Positions 12,060-24,965 of a stretch of DNA of 64,000 bases are shown one piece after another. Below the pieces are notes generated by a model. It was not told where the DNA came from. It did no database searches and was given only the letters and a program-made list of their open reading frames with translations. Every line of letters begins with the position of its first letter. The stretch's first letter is position 1. Source of the DNA: Paralvinella palmiformis (taxonomy: Eukaryota; Annelida; Polychaeta; Terebellida; Alvinellidae); NCBI GenBank assembly GCA_025642065.1, contig JAODUP010000554.1, positions 144,501 to 208,500 on the forward strand. The letters run 5' to 3'. A program made the position numbers and the translations under genes.

Positions 12060-12180
12060 ATCTAACCTCAGTACTGATCGAACCCGGGAAAACATCCCAC
12101 AAACACGCTACGACTAACACTCAAACCCCGAAAGGACGCTTGTAGCACAGCGCTCTAACTATTGTGCTATCCGAGCGTCA
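12060..12180 (-). mobile_element. tRNA-like SINE head (group 4)
   Basis: Read on the minus strand: ctcggatagcacaatagtta, then gagcgctgtgct, then ggggtttgagtg. This resembles tRNA boxes A and B and the head of the element at 5826. Degenerate; boundaries uncertain. Confidence 0.4.
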
Positions 12181-12904
12181 GCTTAGCCTACTAAAGGACA
12201 GTCCAAGTATTATGGTTAATCACGGTGTAAATATTTGCAATTGTAAATAAGAGCTTTGTGATTGTAAATTGTGGAGGAAAAATTCTAACTTTTATTTCTT
12301 TAATGAAAGAAGAAGAACAAAATAAAAGAATATATTCAGGAATGTGCAAACAAATAGCCACGTGACAAACACGTAAAGGCCGCCTCTCCTGTTCTGTCAT
12401 GAAGTCATTACAATGAAACCGAACACCGAGATGTTTTCATATCACGATATAAAGTAGAATTCAGCTAAAATGAAAGGAGAGAACAAATTGCATCCTGAAT
12501 TTCACGAAATCGTAATTGAATAATTCCCCAATGGATCGTGTAATGGCGAGGCCAGGTAGTAACGGGCGAGAAATATAACTAGGATTATAGGAACGAATCA
12601 CTTGTCTCAAAAGAGAGAGATACCCGGTAACAATTTTTACAACAAACTTGCTCGATTATTTGGATTATTTGTTTGCTTCTATATATTCTACTCGTTTCTA
12701 GTCAATATTTACGCGAAGATTACAGAATTTAAAACTTAATGTGTTTTTAGGTTTCGATGTTTCAATTTCAAACACGTTATCGCTCTTAAAATATTTACAC
12801 CCCAAACAGAATAATTAGTGTCTACTTACGAATAAGGGTATTTAAGAAGCACATGTTTTATTTGTTTAATAATCTTGTATATTGGTTGATGTGTTCAATA
12901 TGTT

Positions 12905-12998
12905 TTGGGCTTAGGGTAAGCTAAATGGGCCAAGCGATTTGCAATGGCAATGAAGCGGAGTGAAAGATGAAACACCCCCAGACACATTCCCGCATAGG
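12905..12998 (-). mobile_element. SINE family 2 fragment
   Basis: Contains aagctaaatgggccaagcga, caatgaagcggagtgaaaga and tgaaacacccccagacac, matching the body of SINE family 2 in reverse. The tRNA-like head is lost. Confidence 0.6.
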
Positions 12999-13954
12999 CT
13001 TAGTTAGTTTGTATTCTATTTGTTGCATTTATTATTGTTGTTTATTATTATTTAGCATCGGTTGTGGTTATATCTAAGACACGTGGCCCAGGATGACTCT
13101 CTAAAGAAAAATATACCACAAACACAGCCATGAGACGGATTTGAACCAACACCGCGGAAGACACCTCACTGTCGGGGTGCCTTTGCTAGATACGTTTATT
13201 AATAAATCGGCATGTGTAACAAAACCCAATCTTGATAAGTACCAACTGCCACATGGTTTTTGTGCTAGGATTTTATTTCTATCTTTAACTAGAAGATGAC
13301 AAATACGGCTCATAATTACCAAAATATTATAACTCCAAAAGTTGACGATCCATAGGAACTATTTTCCAGCTGTGTGCACTCTTATGTCATTCAGTGCTGA
13401 CGAGAACCCAGGTCAGCATAACATTCATCGAGAGTAATATTGCGGCAAGAACTTCAGCTAACTTTTCTGTTCAAGGTTGACAAATTCCATACATTTACCC
13501 AGCATTTAGAAACGGGAATAATAAAGAATGCTAAATTATAATGTCCGTTTTGTTGACATCTACAATTGTTTTGTTATTTTAGAGTTCGTGCTTTAATCTT
13601 TTCAGACAGAACAAGGCCATACAAGTCCTATTTATGTTTGTTCACGTTTTGACCTATAAGCGATTGATTTATATCAACATTAATCGACACCTTTGCTCCA
13701 GCAATAACAAGACTGTAATCATGTTCAATGTCAACACACGGGCACACACACACGCGCGCGAGCGCGCACGCACACACACATGTATACACGTAAGCGTCTA
13801 TTGATATATTTGACACATGACATATTACAAGATCTTTGAGGTAATTATATTCTATTAACGCATGACTTGCTAGATAACAGTTAATTATTTATGGATATAT
13901 CTACCTGAAGCCTGAAAGGTACACGGATCTGTTATTGTTGTTATGTCTCCTTGA

Positions 13955-14060
13955 CTAACTGTTTGACTAACTAACGCACTGACTGACTAACTAACTGACT
14001 GGTTGGCTGGCTGGCTGAATGACTGACTAACTAACTAACTCACTCACTCACTCACTCATT
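13955..14060. repeat. CTGACT/CTCA low-complexity tract
   Basis: Imperfect ctaact, ctgact, tggctggc and cactcact repeats. Confidence 0.8.
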
Positions 14061-14404
14061 TATCACGGCAAAGTCTGTGGATCATCTTCAAAAGCTTATG
14101 TCAGTTCAATATCCGGTTTATCACCGTGATAACGTAGTTAAGATAGACATAACAACAGCGAAGATGTCTCTCTTTATCGGCTAATAGTACATTGGTGATA
14201 TATGTGAAATTAATCACTGTTATCTCTGTGATAACACTTCAGGGAGAACAATCTCAAACCACTTTCAACAAGGTATAAGGTTGCTGATATAAATATCATG
14301 TTAAATTATGGCTTAATGTATTTTATTGTCAATATTGAGAACAGTTAAATAATAATTTAATCGCCAAGATATAGTTAGAATTTTCATAAATATTTCAAAT
14401 AATG

Positions 14405-14406
14405 CT

Positions 14407-14484
<78 letters not shown>
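14405..14484. repeat. (TA)n(TG)n microsatellite
   Basis: A TA run passes directly into a TG run of about 56 bases that abuts the MITE copy at 14485. Confidence 0.95.
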
Positions 14485-14490
<6 letters not shown>

Positions 14491-14604
14491 AGTTAATCTG
14501 TATAATTTGGTAATATGTATATTATCTGAAATATTAAGGTAATACATCTATTACTAACTGAGATTTAATACACATTACCTGAAAAATTCAGGTAATATAA
14601 TATA
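14485..14604. mobile_element. partial copy of the palindromic MITE
   Basis: Begins tgttacagttaatctgtata and follows the 6012-6159 copy through ctaactgagatttaatac and attcaggtaatata. The right inverted terminus is missing. The TG microsatellite touches its first base. Confidence 0.7.
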
Positions 14605-15065
14605 ACTCTGTTTGATTACAAATGGTGTATATTATGATTACATAATAATAACGAATGGATCAATATTTGTATAAGAAATGGAGTTCGGGACGAAGGATTT
14701 CCTATACTTTTGAGTTATACATGGTAAAGCTCTTAGTAGTAGTAGTAGTAGTAGCAAGAGCAGCAAGTAGCAGTGCTAGTTTAAAAGCACATTTATCTTT
14801 CATTTATAAAGCTGTTTAACTTTACAAATCGTGCTATATTATATAACATAATGGAGCACAATAAACCAAAAACTCGGGTAACACTAATAACCGAAATGAT
14901 TTATAAAAGAATTGAAAATGTTTAAAATTTTGAATTTTAAAATCTATTTGGGTCACATAATGCTAAGATATCCTTTGTTTCCTTAACAACAACAACAACA
15001 ACAACAACAACATTAATAAACTAACAACAATAAAGTTGCTGATACAGAATGTTGATATGCGGGGT

Positions 15066-15135
15066 CGCCTTCATGGCCTAATGGTACCACGATTGGTCAT
15101 AGCCGCTGGGTTCAAACTCCAGCCCGTTTAGCCTG
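15066..15135 (+). mobile_element. tRNA-like SINE head, degenerate
   Basis: Box-A-like tggcctaatggtacc and box-B-like gggttcaaactcc at tRNA-like spacing. There is no pairing acceptor stem, so it is not a tRNA gene. Confidence 0.4.
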
Positions 15136-15638
15136 GGATCTGCACAAAATTGGTCGTAAGAGATCAAATATTTCTTTCCTACATAATCCGTTATAAGACT
15201 GTTCCAACGCTTTAACAAACAATATCAACACGGATGACAAAGATAGTGCGACTTACTTCTTTACTAACTTCAGTACTCAAGAGTATTTATTAAGCAAAGC
15301 AAACACCAACCAGACCGCGACGGTGTTTACTTCTCGAGAACGATGGCTGATTGGATGGAGAGATAAACTACAATGTTATAAGTTCCTGGTTCGAAGCCTC
15401 TAATCTCTTTGGTCGTCTTTTAATTAGTGATTTTAAATAGGTTGATTCGACCAAACGCGACAACCAGAAACAAGTCGATAATGGCGTCGGTGTGTCATAG
15501 GTAATGATCGAGGACAACGCTTAATAGACATCGGAATTTTATTCGCCGATAAGGCTCTGTCGTGACCGTAAATATTTAATGAGAAAGGTCAATATCCGTG
15601 ACACGGGTCTCCGATTACGACAAATAGAAATGTTCTGG

Positions 15639-15685
<47 letters not shown>

Positions 15686-15973
15686 AATATGGCACTGGCA
15701 CAGATAATCTCAAAGCGTAAATTCAAACTCTGGACGATTCTTCAGGGGACTGAAAGCAGAATGTGTGGTTGGGTGCGATTTCGAGGGGTAATTCAGGGGT
15801 TTCTCTGCTTAATCCTTAATATTTTATATGATTTTAGTGGGTTCATTTAGTGGACACGAGATGTGGTGTTTTATTATATTTAACTAATTTTATTCTAATG
15901 GCGGGGGTCCAGTGTTTACTGAAAATGGGACTTCCCAGTTTTAGGCTAACATTCTAACCACTGAGCTACCATG

Positions 15974-16017
<44 letters not shown>

Positions 16018-17073
16018 TATCCGAGAACAATATAAACAGAGAGAATCAACATTACAGCCTTAAGATAAAAATATTTCTATTAACAAAGATATGCACGCAC
16101 CAATCCCCTCGCCCCCCCCCCCCCGTCCTACATGCATTTCACTTTTCGGTTGCGCAAAAATGGAGACATACCTCGAGAAAACAAAACTGTTTATTCAAGT
16201 TGGTGAGAAGTGGCAAGCCAAACGCCTCAGTAACCACAGATAATACCACATTAAAGCTTACTAACACAACTTATAAAGTCGTCAGTTCCATAAGGTCAAA
16301 CAGCTTTAATATAAAGGTATGTGTGTGCGTGTGTGTATATATGTGCGTGCGTGCGTGCATGCGTGAGTGCGATATGGCCTGTCTATTGTTGTTCTCTGCA
16401 CGAGTAAACAAACAAGAAAATGGGGTCAAAAGCTCACAAATAGCTGGATCTATCAGCGAACTAACGTGAATTATTGCTCTAATTGGCATATCATCATCAT
16501 CATCATCATTACCCTGTTGTTATTAATGTCGTTGTTGTTATTGTTATCGTTATTAGTATTATTGTTGTTGTTGTTGTTATTGTTGTTGGTGGTGGTACCA
16601 GTAATTTATGTAGTTGTTGAACATTTTATGGTCTAAGTGCTTTGAAACACAATATCTATCTGTTATAATACAACAACTCCATCCAATGAAATAATAGCTT
16701 TCTAATAGTAGTAGTATTAGCAGTAGTAGTTGTTGCCTTTGTTGTTATAGTTTTAAAAATAACAATAATAATAATATTAATAATAATAATAAAAAACAAC
16801 AACAATAACAACATAAAGAATAATAATATTTGTTTGGAACACCAACACCTCTAATTAAAACTACTACTGCTCCTACTACAACTAATACTACTACTATCAA
16901 ATAGCATAAATAGAGAACATATTTTATAATTCGACTGACTCACTGACTCACTCACTCACTCACTCACTTCACATGGTAATGCATGGTGAGACATTACACA
17001 TGTCTCAGCAAGAAAAGTCGCCATGAATTCACGGTTCGAGATTCTCTGTGCCTGTGCCTTATTATACACAGCT

Positions 17074-17074
<1 letters not shown>

Positions 17075-17133
<59 letters not shown>
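17075..17133. repeat. (AC)n microsatellite
   Basis: About 58 bases of uninterrupted AC. Confidence 0.97.
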
Positions 17134-17135
<2 letters not shown>

Positions 17136-17582
17136 ATACATAACATATAAAAGTAACTAGATGTAATCAGGAGGTTATTAAACAAGACTCTAGCATAACG
17201 TTACAGCTCTTTATAAAAAATGACTTAATTAGGTAGCAATTCTTGTTTGCGAAATTGAAGGATAAGGGTATCATTATTAACGATACCTACAAATATGGGT
17301 AGTATGATACCCTAACCCTATACATCCTTGGCTAGATGTAATGTTATTAGTAACTGAATTTCAGTTTTTTTTAGTTCAGTATAGACACAAGTATTGACGT
17401 CAGCTGGAAGTGTGTTAGGGTAACTTTATATATATATACAATTATAGACCAGGAAGTAATCAGCATCGCCCCCCCCTCATATTTTCATAACACACACACA
17501 CACACACACGCACATGCTCGCAGACGCACGCACGCCCATACAAACACGTAGGTCTTCGAATCGAATCCAAGGCTGAAGTAAT

Positions 17583-17754
17583 CTCACTCACTCACTCACT
17601 CACTCACTCACTCACTCACTCACTCACTCACTCACTCACTCACTCACTCACTCACTCACCACCACCACTCACCACCACTCACTCACTCACTCACTCACTC
17701 ACTCACTCACTCACTCACCCACCCACCCACTCACTCACTCACTCACTCACTCAA
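17583..17754. repeat. (CACT)n array
   Basis: About 170 bases of CACT tetranucleotides, interrupted by a few caccac and caccca variants. Confidence 0.97.
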
Positions 17755-17851
17755 CCCGGATTCTCTGTTTGTGAATTTACTCCGTGAAGCAACTGAGCCA
17801 AGACAGTTCCACAAATCGAACAAGAAGGAGGAGAAGGAGAACAACAACACC

Positions 17852-17887
<36 letters not shown>

Positions 17888-18325
17888 TTTTGGTACATTA
17901 TCTAAGCTGAGATGGGTATTCCTTTGAAATGTTACTCCAGAAAATTCTAAATATCATTAATGTTTGTTATCTTCCTCGAGTACTAGAAACAAAAGTTTTG
18001 GAATCTATATTATATTATTTGTTATCATTAAGATGACCCCCCCCCCCGACATTATTCAGTATTGGAATATCTGTACACAAATATTATACACGGTGAATAT
18101 TTTAAATATTTTTGCGCGCTTTTGCACACACACACACACACACACACACGAGAGAGAGAGAGAGAGAGAGTATGAGAATAATAATATTATATTGATATGA
18201 AATAGATTACAGGCCGACTTTATAAGAATATCACCAACTAATGTTCGTAAGACGAGTTATCAAAATATATCAAATAGCTCGAGCATTATGGCGTTACTAG
18301 TTATGATAATGATGCTGGTCGTGAC

Positions 18326-18357
<32 letters not shown>

Positions 18358-18405
18358 TGCTTTTTTACAAACCAAACCGTCTTAATTGTCAAATATAAAC
18401 CGCAT

Positions 18406-18441
<36 letters not shown>

Positions 18442-18700
18442 CTCACAGTGAAATGATGAGACGTTAATGTCAGAGAGATGACAGTCCACCAGTTGTCAGC
18501 TGATAAAGATATCGGAGTGGCAATCAGATAGCAATAACGATTAGATTATCGTCATTGCAATAGCACAGGTGAGTCACTTGTTGCTCTCTAATCTACTAAT
18601 CCGTGATATTGAGCAGTATTAGTTGACCCCCTCAGTGCCACATATATAAACATACGTAAGCTATACCTAATACAAGCACAGATAGGAAAGATAATAAATC

Positions 18701-19320
18701 AGGGTTAGAACCGAGGGAGTTGGGGTCTTCGGGGCTTTGGGGTGCGGCGGGGGGGGAGTGCAAGTGTGGGATGTCTGTGATTCACGTAATTGATTAATAG
18801 GCTCAACACCTGTGCTCCGCCACCATCATCATCAACAACGCAGCCATCACCTGACGAAATACCTTTGGCTAATAAGTTATCGGTCGGAACTTGCCAACGC
18901 CCAACCAAACCGGCCCAAACGGCTTGCTGGCTGGCGGAGGTCGCGCCATGTTTCTACCTTATAAGGTCGGCGTCGAGAGTACACCTGTTGTGGGTCTTCC
19001 CCGTCGCTGATAAGCGCCTTACCTGGTTCGGCGTCGGCCCGCGATCCGACGGGACGATGTCTGATATGCTAATTGCGGCCGGGGGTCAGCTGTACCGTAG
19101 TCCCTCTGTTCGGGTTTATCCGGCCCAACCTGCAAGGCGTCCGATATTTGGGTCTGAAAATGGCGCTGAAACGTCGTCGGCCGTATTACTTGGCTCTCTA
19201 AGGCTGGTAGATGAAACAAACTATGAACCAGGTGTCTGTCTGTGTGTGTCTGTGTGTGTGTGTGGGCGCGCGTAGACTCATGGCCCTGTGAATGGCGCGG
19301 CCTTATTGTTACATCTAGCG
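18701..19320. other. CpG-rich segment without a supported gene
   Basis: The stretch at 18880-19180 is clearly richer in GC and CpG than its surroundings. It carries a 161-codon plus frame (18790-19275) that ends in a TG repeat and has no recognisable domain. It could be a CpG-rich promoter or first exon of a gene whose other exons I cannot identify, or an unmethylated non-coding patch. Confidence 0.3.
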
Positions 19321-19417
19321 ACAAGTTTACAAACATTCATATAGCAGCCAGCTATACGGCCGTAAAAGATATCGGTCTGGACGCATAAGTGCGCGCGTCC
19401 GTGCGCTCATGTACAAC

Positions 19418-19487
19418 TAGCATATATATATATATATATATATTGTGTGTGTGTGTGCAAATATTCTTGCGCGCATGCATAACTAGC

Positions 19488-19520
<33 letters not shown>

Positions 19521-19560
19521 TGTGTGTGTGTGTGTGTGTGTGTCCGTGCAAATATTCTTG
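19418..19560. repeat. duplicated compound microsatellite
   Basis: Two successive copies of the order aactagc / (TA)n / (TG)n / gcaaatattcttgc. Whole cassettes, rather than only dinucleotides, have been duplicated. Confidence 0.8.
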
Positions 19561-20673
19561 CATACAATGGTATGTAATTGCCTAGAATTAAATATTCGCA
19601 CCTACCCACATTCCTATGCATGCTGCACAGACATGCGTATACAGGAGTATCTTCACGCACTTACGCGCATACACGCATGCACACACGCACACACGCACGC
19701 ACGCACAAACGGAGACACTTCAAACCAGTCTACCTACCAGCGCTATAAATCTACGACCACATACCTAAAACTATTCTATTTTTCACATGCCATCTATTTT
19801 TTAGCATCACGAGTCCCGGCCAGGTAACAGATGGTTGATACCCGACTGATCTTAATTATTGATCGTTATCATCTGTGTCTATGGCATAGAAAACATTCAC
19901 GGTCACTATACAAGAGTCAGTATACAAGGATCAGTATACAAGGGTCAATATAACAACAACACTAATTGATCTTCATCGTCGGACTGTGAGTTAAGATATA
20001 TAGCCTTGTATGATAAAGTTGACCGTCGACGCCGTATATATCTCGCTTAATATAAGAACACATCCTGGTTGGGCGATGTTTCATTCTACAATGAAACGCT
20101 TCGGTCCGATCAACGTATATATCGGGGTAATAGTCGAGCTTGGTAGTATCCCCCCCCCCCGATTGTGAAGAGCCGAAGGTTAAAACAACTCCGAAAGTCT
20201 GACTGAATTACTAACTGACTGACTGACTCACTCACTCACTCACTCACTCACTCACCCACTCGCCATGGAATTGTCCCTCGGTCATACGTGACAGGTTTAG
20301 TCAAGGTTAAAAAACTAGTTCCTAAACGATTACGAAAATTGAATGATCTCGGTCACCGTATAATCTATTTCAGAACACGACGACATTCATAAGTGGGTCA
20401 TCTGGACGTATTTAAGACTTCACTATGTGTGGTCTATCACACACACACACACACACACACGCACGCACGCACACACACAGTGTAGCTCAGATAATAAATT
20501 GCTTGTTTTAAATCAAAAGCCGACAGTGACCCGCCGTGGCGCCCTCTTTCGAATTTCCTGTTTTATTTTGTTTGTTCGTTCAGGTGGCAGCACGATATCA
20601 GTTTCAGCAGAGAATACACATATACGCACCCGCACGCACGCACGCACATACACGCACACGCGCGCGCGCACAA

Positions 20674-20736
<63 letters not shown>

Positions 20737-21317
20737 AGTTCTCTGGTTACAGTTCACCGGCTAATTCGTATCATATTATACAGTTCGATATGTAATGTTT
20801 ATTTCTTCACCAAGATACTTCTGGGTAAGTTGAGTTAATTACGAAGAAACGCCTAAATCATTTACGGAGCAGTAATTACTAATATAAACAATAGAAACAG
20901 GAGCAACAGACAGCGACAACAACAATATAAATTGTTATCATAATAAAGATGGTGTGTATACATACACCTATGACTCTGTCTTTAAAAATATGCAGATAAT
21001 AGATGTTGATATCTTACCGTATTCTTTCAGTGCTTCTTTCATGAAAGTGCCAGTGATGTTCACTAATCGTTAATAAGCTCCGCAAATCAGTCTTCAGTCG
21101 TAGTATTGTGGGCAGTCTGCGTGAGATCCGGGTTATCCTAGATCCCGAAATTCTGCGGGCTTTACGAGCTACTGACCGTCTCTTTAAATAAAAAGCATAA
21201 AATTAATGCATCCATTCAGCCACTTTCCAATCCTCATCGCCGAACCTTTCACGGACAGGTAGTCTGAAATCAGTCCACACACAAGCCCAAACTCTTCTAG
21301 CTCCCACTGATTGACTT
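19561..21317. other. intergenic, microsatellites only
   Basis: Includes CACG/CACA tracts, (CTCA)n near 20225-20255, (AC)n at 20438-20480 and a compound CA/CG/AC/TA array at 20629-20734. No gene supported. Confidence 0.55.
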
Positions 21318-21644
21318 CAGGGCCGTCTTAACAGCATAAATACCCCTCCCCGCGCCACGGGTAAAGCATCTATAAAACCACTCACAGTAAAAAAATGGAA
21401 ATGATCGATAAAGTTCATGTACTTGTGCATTTATTGATAATTCCAACAAAATCAACGTTCAAGCTTATCTTTAGTAAAATACATGTTATATATGTATTTC
21501 CAATAAGAAATATTTAGAGTACAGTATAGTATAGTATCTATTTATTGAAAGTACGTTACACCATTCATAGAGTAGTATGGGGCCTCTTTTAATTGTGGAC
21601 CTCGGAGATACTGCCCAGTATGCCCATGTGTTAAGACAGCCCCG
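21318..21644. mobile_element. hAT-like MITE with GGGCCGTCTTAAC termini
   Basis: The left end cagggccgtcttaacagcat and the right end (reverse-complemented cggggctgtcttaacacat) form inverted termini. The 8 bases on each side (attgactt, actgatct) agree at 5 positions, consistent with an old 8-bp duplication. The 327-bp interior has no transposase. Confidence 0.6.
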
Positions 21645-21983
21645 ACTGATCTAACTAATAGTAACACAATCTTCTCGATGAAACAATTATGATCTCTCCT
21701 TTTCTAGATTTATAGAGCCCTTTTGGGGATATAGATAATCCACCTGGATTGAATGGATTGCTAATATACCACTGATACATTGTTGGATTTTAGAGTGATA
21801 TGAGTTTTGCGATCGTGGAATGAGTTTACAAATTTCCGACATATACATGAAACTACTATAAACTAACTCGCATCTTTCTGTGAAGAACAAAATGGACAGT
21901 TAAATGAGTTACTACCAAATTGTCCAATCTAGCTGAAGTATCACAGGCATATAATGACACCAGGCCCTATCCCAGCTATAGTA

Positions 21984-22021
<38 letters not shown>

Positions 22022-22268
22022 AAATCATTGCTTGGATGGGAGAATGTGGTTGTGTTAAAGAAAACTCGTGTTTATAATTTCCTGACTGATATACTCAATC
22101 ATATCCACCAAAACAAAATGTTGAAAGGGGGAGCCGTTAGATATAAGGCCGGGACATATCACGTACAATACTGTCACGTACATTATGGGTGAGAAATTAG
22201 GCCAAATAAATGGGTCACTAATATAGAAAAGCTAACTATATTGCCTTGTGTTATGGGATTACTTAACA

Positions 22269-22312
<44 letters not shown>

Positions 22313-23162
22313 TACGTTGACTAATAAACAGCTGAGTGTTAATTTAAGTGAGGTGTCAGCCCTATATATTTGGTCACCATTTAGACCTTATGATACGTAA
22401 TAATAATAATAATATAATGATGATGATAATAATAATAAAGCGGTCTGATCGAATAGCAGGAGCTGTAATACAGTGATACCCCAAAATAAGATGTATGTAA
22501 AAATCAAATAAGAAATTTGAACGTTTGACATTATTCATTGACGAAAGCAAATTGGAAGAGGTGAGTTTGACGTAAACTTGAAAATGCGACGTGCTTCTAC
22601 TTTTTACCTGGAATCTGTTCTACTAAGCGTGGCCTGCGTCACTTTACCAACATTCGCCATGATTTGAGCCGATACACGTGCCGGCACTTCCAAAACACGT
22701 CATTGAACCAAAGCAGAAATCCAACATTCCATTTAATATACGAGAGTGTGATGTAAAAATATGTAGTCAGTTTAAATATTTTGCTATTCTTATTAATGAC
22801 ATGGTATCCCGGTGTTACCGCTCTATAGTGATGTATATAATGTTATGATCAAAATGTAAGCCAAAATTAGTCTTCCCGTATGCTAATTAAATATACCAGT
22901 ATGTTATCATGCAGTATGATATGGTTCATATTTTATTAAATTTAACACTATTCCTTGTTGGAACTCTTATAAAAAATGAAATAAAAATTATTTGTTGCTT
23001 AGGTGTTGTTCGGTTGTTGTTCAGTTCAGTTATTCAGCCTCTGTGCTTCACGCCTGGCCATGTGACCGAGAGACGACCCCCTAAAAACAAATCCCACGAA
23101 ATAGGTATCAAATTAGAATTACCAAAATATGCAAATAAGTATGGAAAGCAATTGGATTTTAT
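21645..23162. other. intergenic, simple repeats
   Basis: (AT)n at 21985-22018 and 22272-22306, and AAT/GAT tracts near 22400-22437. No gene or clear element. Confidence 0.5.
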
Positions 23163-23165
23163 ATG

Positions 23166-23204
<39 letters not shown>

Positions 23205-23205
23205 G

Positions 23206-23639
23206 CAGGTCAACAAAAGAAATCAAATACTGGGCTTGATACACAGGACATATTCCTATATTTTGATGCTGAGTTGGTGACCAGACTATATACATCACTG
23301 GTTAGACCCCACCTCGAGATCCTTCAACAACAAAGACATCACCCTACTTGAGAATGTACAAAGACGTGCCACTAAGTTAGTTCCGGGCCTGCATAATAAG
23401 GAATACCAGGATAAGCTGAAACAATTGAAGTTACCAAGCCTTCACTGCGTAGGATAAGAGGCGATATATGATAGGGATGTACAAACATACACATGGCATA
23501 AGTATCATAAGACGCGAAGTACATTAAATTAGATCAGTCACAAACCACCAGAGGGCATTCATTCTAGTAATCACTTTGGTTTAAAAGCAAACATGGTACA
23601 GACATGTGTGTGTACACTCTCAAGCAGGTAACAGAATAT
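23206..23639 (+). mobile_element. LINE 'A' 3'-part, left half (interrupted)
   Basis: Translates to the C-terminal reverse-transcriptase signature of jockey/CR1-type LINEs: LVTRLYTSLVRPHLE, then NVQRRATKLVPGL, then KLKQLKLPSLHC. Stops and frame changes show it is dead. Its 5' side stops at an (AAT)n run (23166-23205). The rest of the same reading resumes at 24966, so a second LINE has split it. LINE proteins copy their RNA into nicked chromosomal DNA; this copy cannot. Confidence 0.75.
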
Positions 23640-24965
23640 TAGAATCAACATTCTAGTTCAGTATATATTTGTTATTTTGATGCTTCAAAAGCATTTGATC
23701 GTATTAATAATTGGTGTCTCTTTAAGAAACGTATTAAACGTAATATTCATGTTACTTTGATCCGTCTTCTCGCGGTCTTGTATTGCCAACAAACATTTTG
23801 TATACATTGGGGTCACCAATTCTCCCAATTCTTTACTGTGTCTAATGGTGTAGGACAGGGTGGAATTGAGTCACCTGTGTTAGTGAGCTCTTGTGGTCTA
23901 GCGGTTAAGCACCCTGCACTTGGTGCCAAGGGTCACAGGTTCGATCCAAGAAACGTTAAATGGGACTGCCTTCTCCACTGAATTACAAAAAAAATAAGTG
24001 GGACGTTAAAGACCCCCTGAGTACGTAAAGCACTCTGACAGTGACCACCCTCAGGGTAGTTCGGCTCCATATTTCCGTACTGCTCTCCGGTGAGTGGTGG
24101 GGTAGGAGATTCTCAACCACTCCAACATAGAGGCAAACAAACACCTGTGTTGTTTAATATATACATGGACGAGCTCATGCAGTTGCAACTTGAATTAGAG
24201 TTATATTGGTTATAGTATGAATGGCATGATCATAAATCATTTAATGTACGCGGATGATAACTGTATCATAGCTCCCCCATCTTCAGCTATCCAGGAACTG
24301 CTTGATATATCTGTTGACTTTGCTGTTTCAAATTTTATTATTTTTAACAAGAAAAAGACAAAGTGTATGTGTTTCAAACCAAATTCACTGAATGGTTTAT
24401 TTGTACCTACTCTCTGCCTTAATGGTGTACACAGCTCTGACTTTAGTGACAAGTAACAAATATTTAGGTGTAATTATACATGACAAACATAAGGATGATG
24501 ATGATATCATGAGCTATGTTAAATCACTTTATTCAAGAGGGAATATGCTTAACAGTCGCTTCAAAGCATAAATTCCTTCAGCATTAAAGCTAATTTATTT
24601 AGATCATTCATTTGCAATGCCCGTGGCTGTCATTTGTGGTCAATGTATAAAGAGTATAGATACAAGCGTGTTGTAGTGGCCTTTAATAATATATACAGAA
24701 AATTATTAGGTATTTTAAGGAGGGAGAATTTGTCTGCAATGTATGTCAACGTTTATAGTTTTAAAACACGTTTAGATGTTAATAGCAATTTGCTACTACA
24801 ATGTATTGTTTCTAGATTGTTTTACTATCATTATAGCTGTTGTGCTAGATGGACAAAAATACTTAATTTATAATTTGTTTATAATTTGTTATGCGTATTA
24901 TATATTTCACTGTATCATAATTCACATGTATATGGAATTTTATATTCTGAAATAAATTGATTGAA
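23640..24965 (+). mobile_element. LINE 'B' reverse-transcriptase fragment, inserted in LINE A
   Basis: RT palm motifs appear in order: CYFDASKAFDRI (motif A, near 23670), NGVGQGGIESP (motif B, near 23850-23875), then after the inserted SINE VLFNIYMDEL, and LMYADDNCII (motif C, YADD, near 24243). A thumb/C-terminal piece with FNNIYRKLLGILRRE follows (near 24684). The end is AATAAA-like DNA with short attg repeats (about 24950-24965). It is 5'-truncated and carries frame breaks. Clade not assigned. Confidence 0.8.
23882..24141 (+). mobile_element. tRNA-derived SINE, family 1, inside LINE B
   Basis: The tRNA-like head has box A (tggtctagcggttaagc) and box B (aggttcgatcc). The body ends in a segment (ttctcaaccactccaacata) shared with the reverse copy at 37818-37988. 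It is flanked by a perfect 10-bp duplication, cacctgtgtt, at 23872-23881 and 24142-24151. Without the insert the host RT reading is continuous from GIESP into VLFNIYMDEL. Confidence 0.9.

Larger units (their letters stand above)
10763..13950. other. intergenic, SINE fragments only
   Basis: AT-rich. The SINE-like pieces inside are listed separately. An (AC)n lies at 11937-11955 and a mixed CA/CG tract at 13740-13780. There is no supported gene. Confidence 0.5.
14605..18700. other. intergenic, dominated by simple repeats
   Basis: No supported gene. Trinucleotide AGT/AAC/ATC/TTG/AAT tracts (14727-14755, 14987-15011, 16490-16600, 16750-16810, 17850-17886, 18327-18356) and AC/TG/AT arrays explain the many short open frames. 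A degenerate tRNA-like SINE head lies at 15066-15135. Confidence 0.55.

Noticed and set aside
17583..17754. CRISPR-like or telomere-like array
   Set aside because: It is a plain CACT tetranucleotide repeat without spacers. The DNA is eukaryotic, and the unit is not the TTAGGG telomere repeat.
18790..19275. 161-codon plus-strand frame in the CpG-rich patch
   Set aside because: It ends in a TG microsatellite, and its composition follows the local GC content. No motif supports it as a protein.
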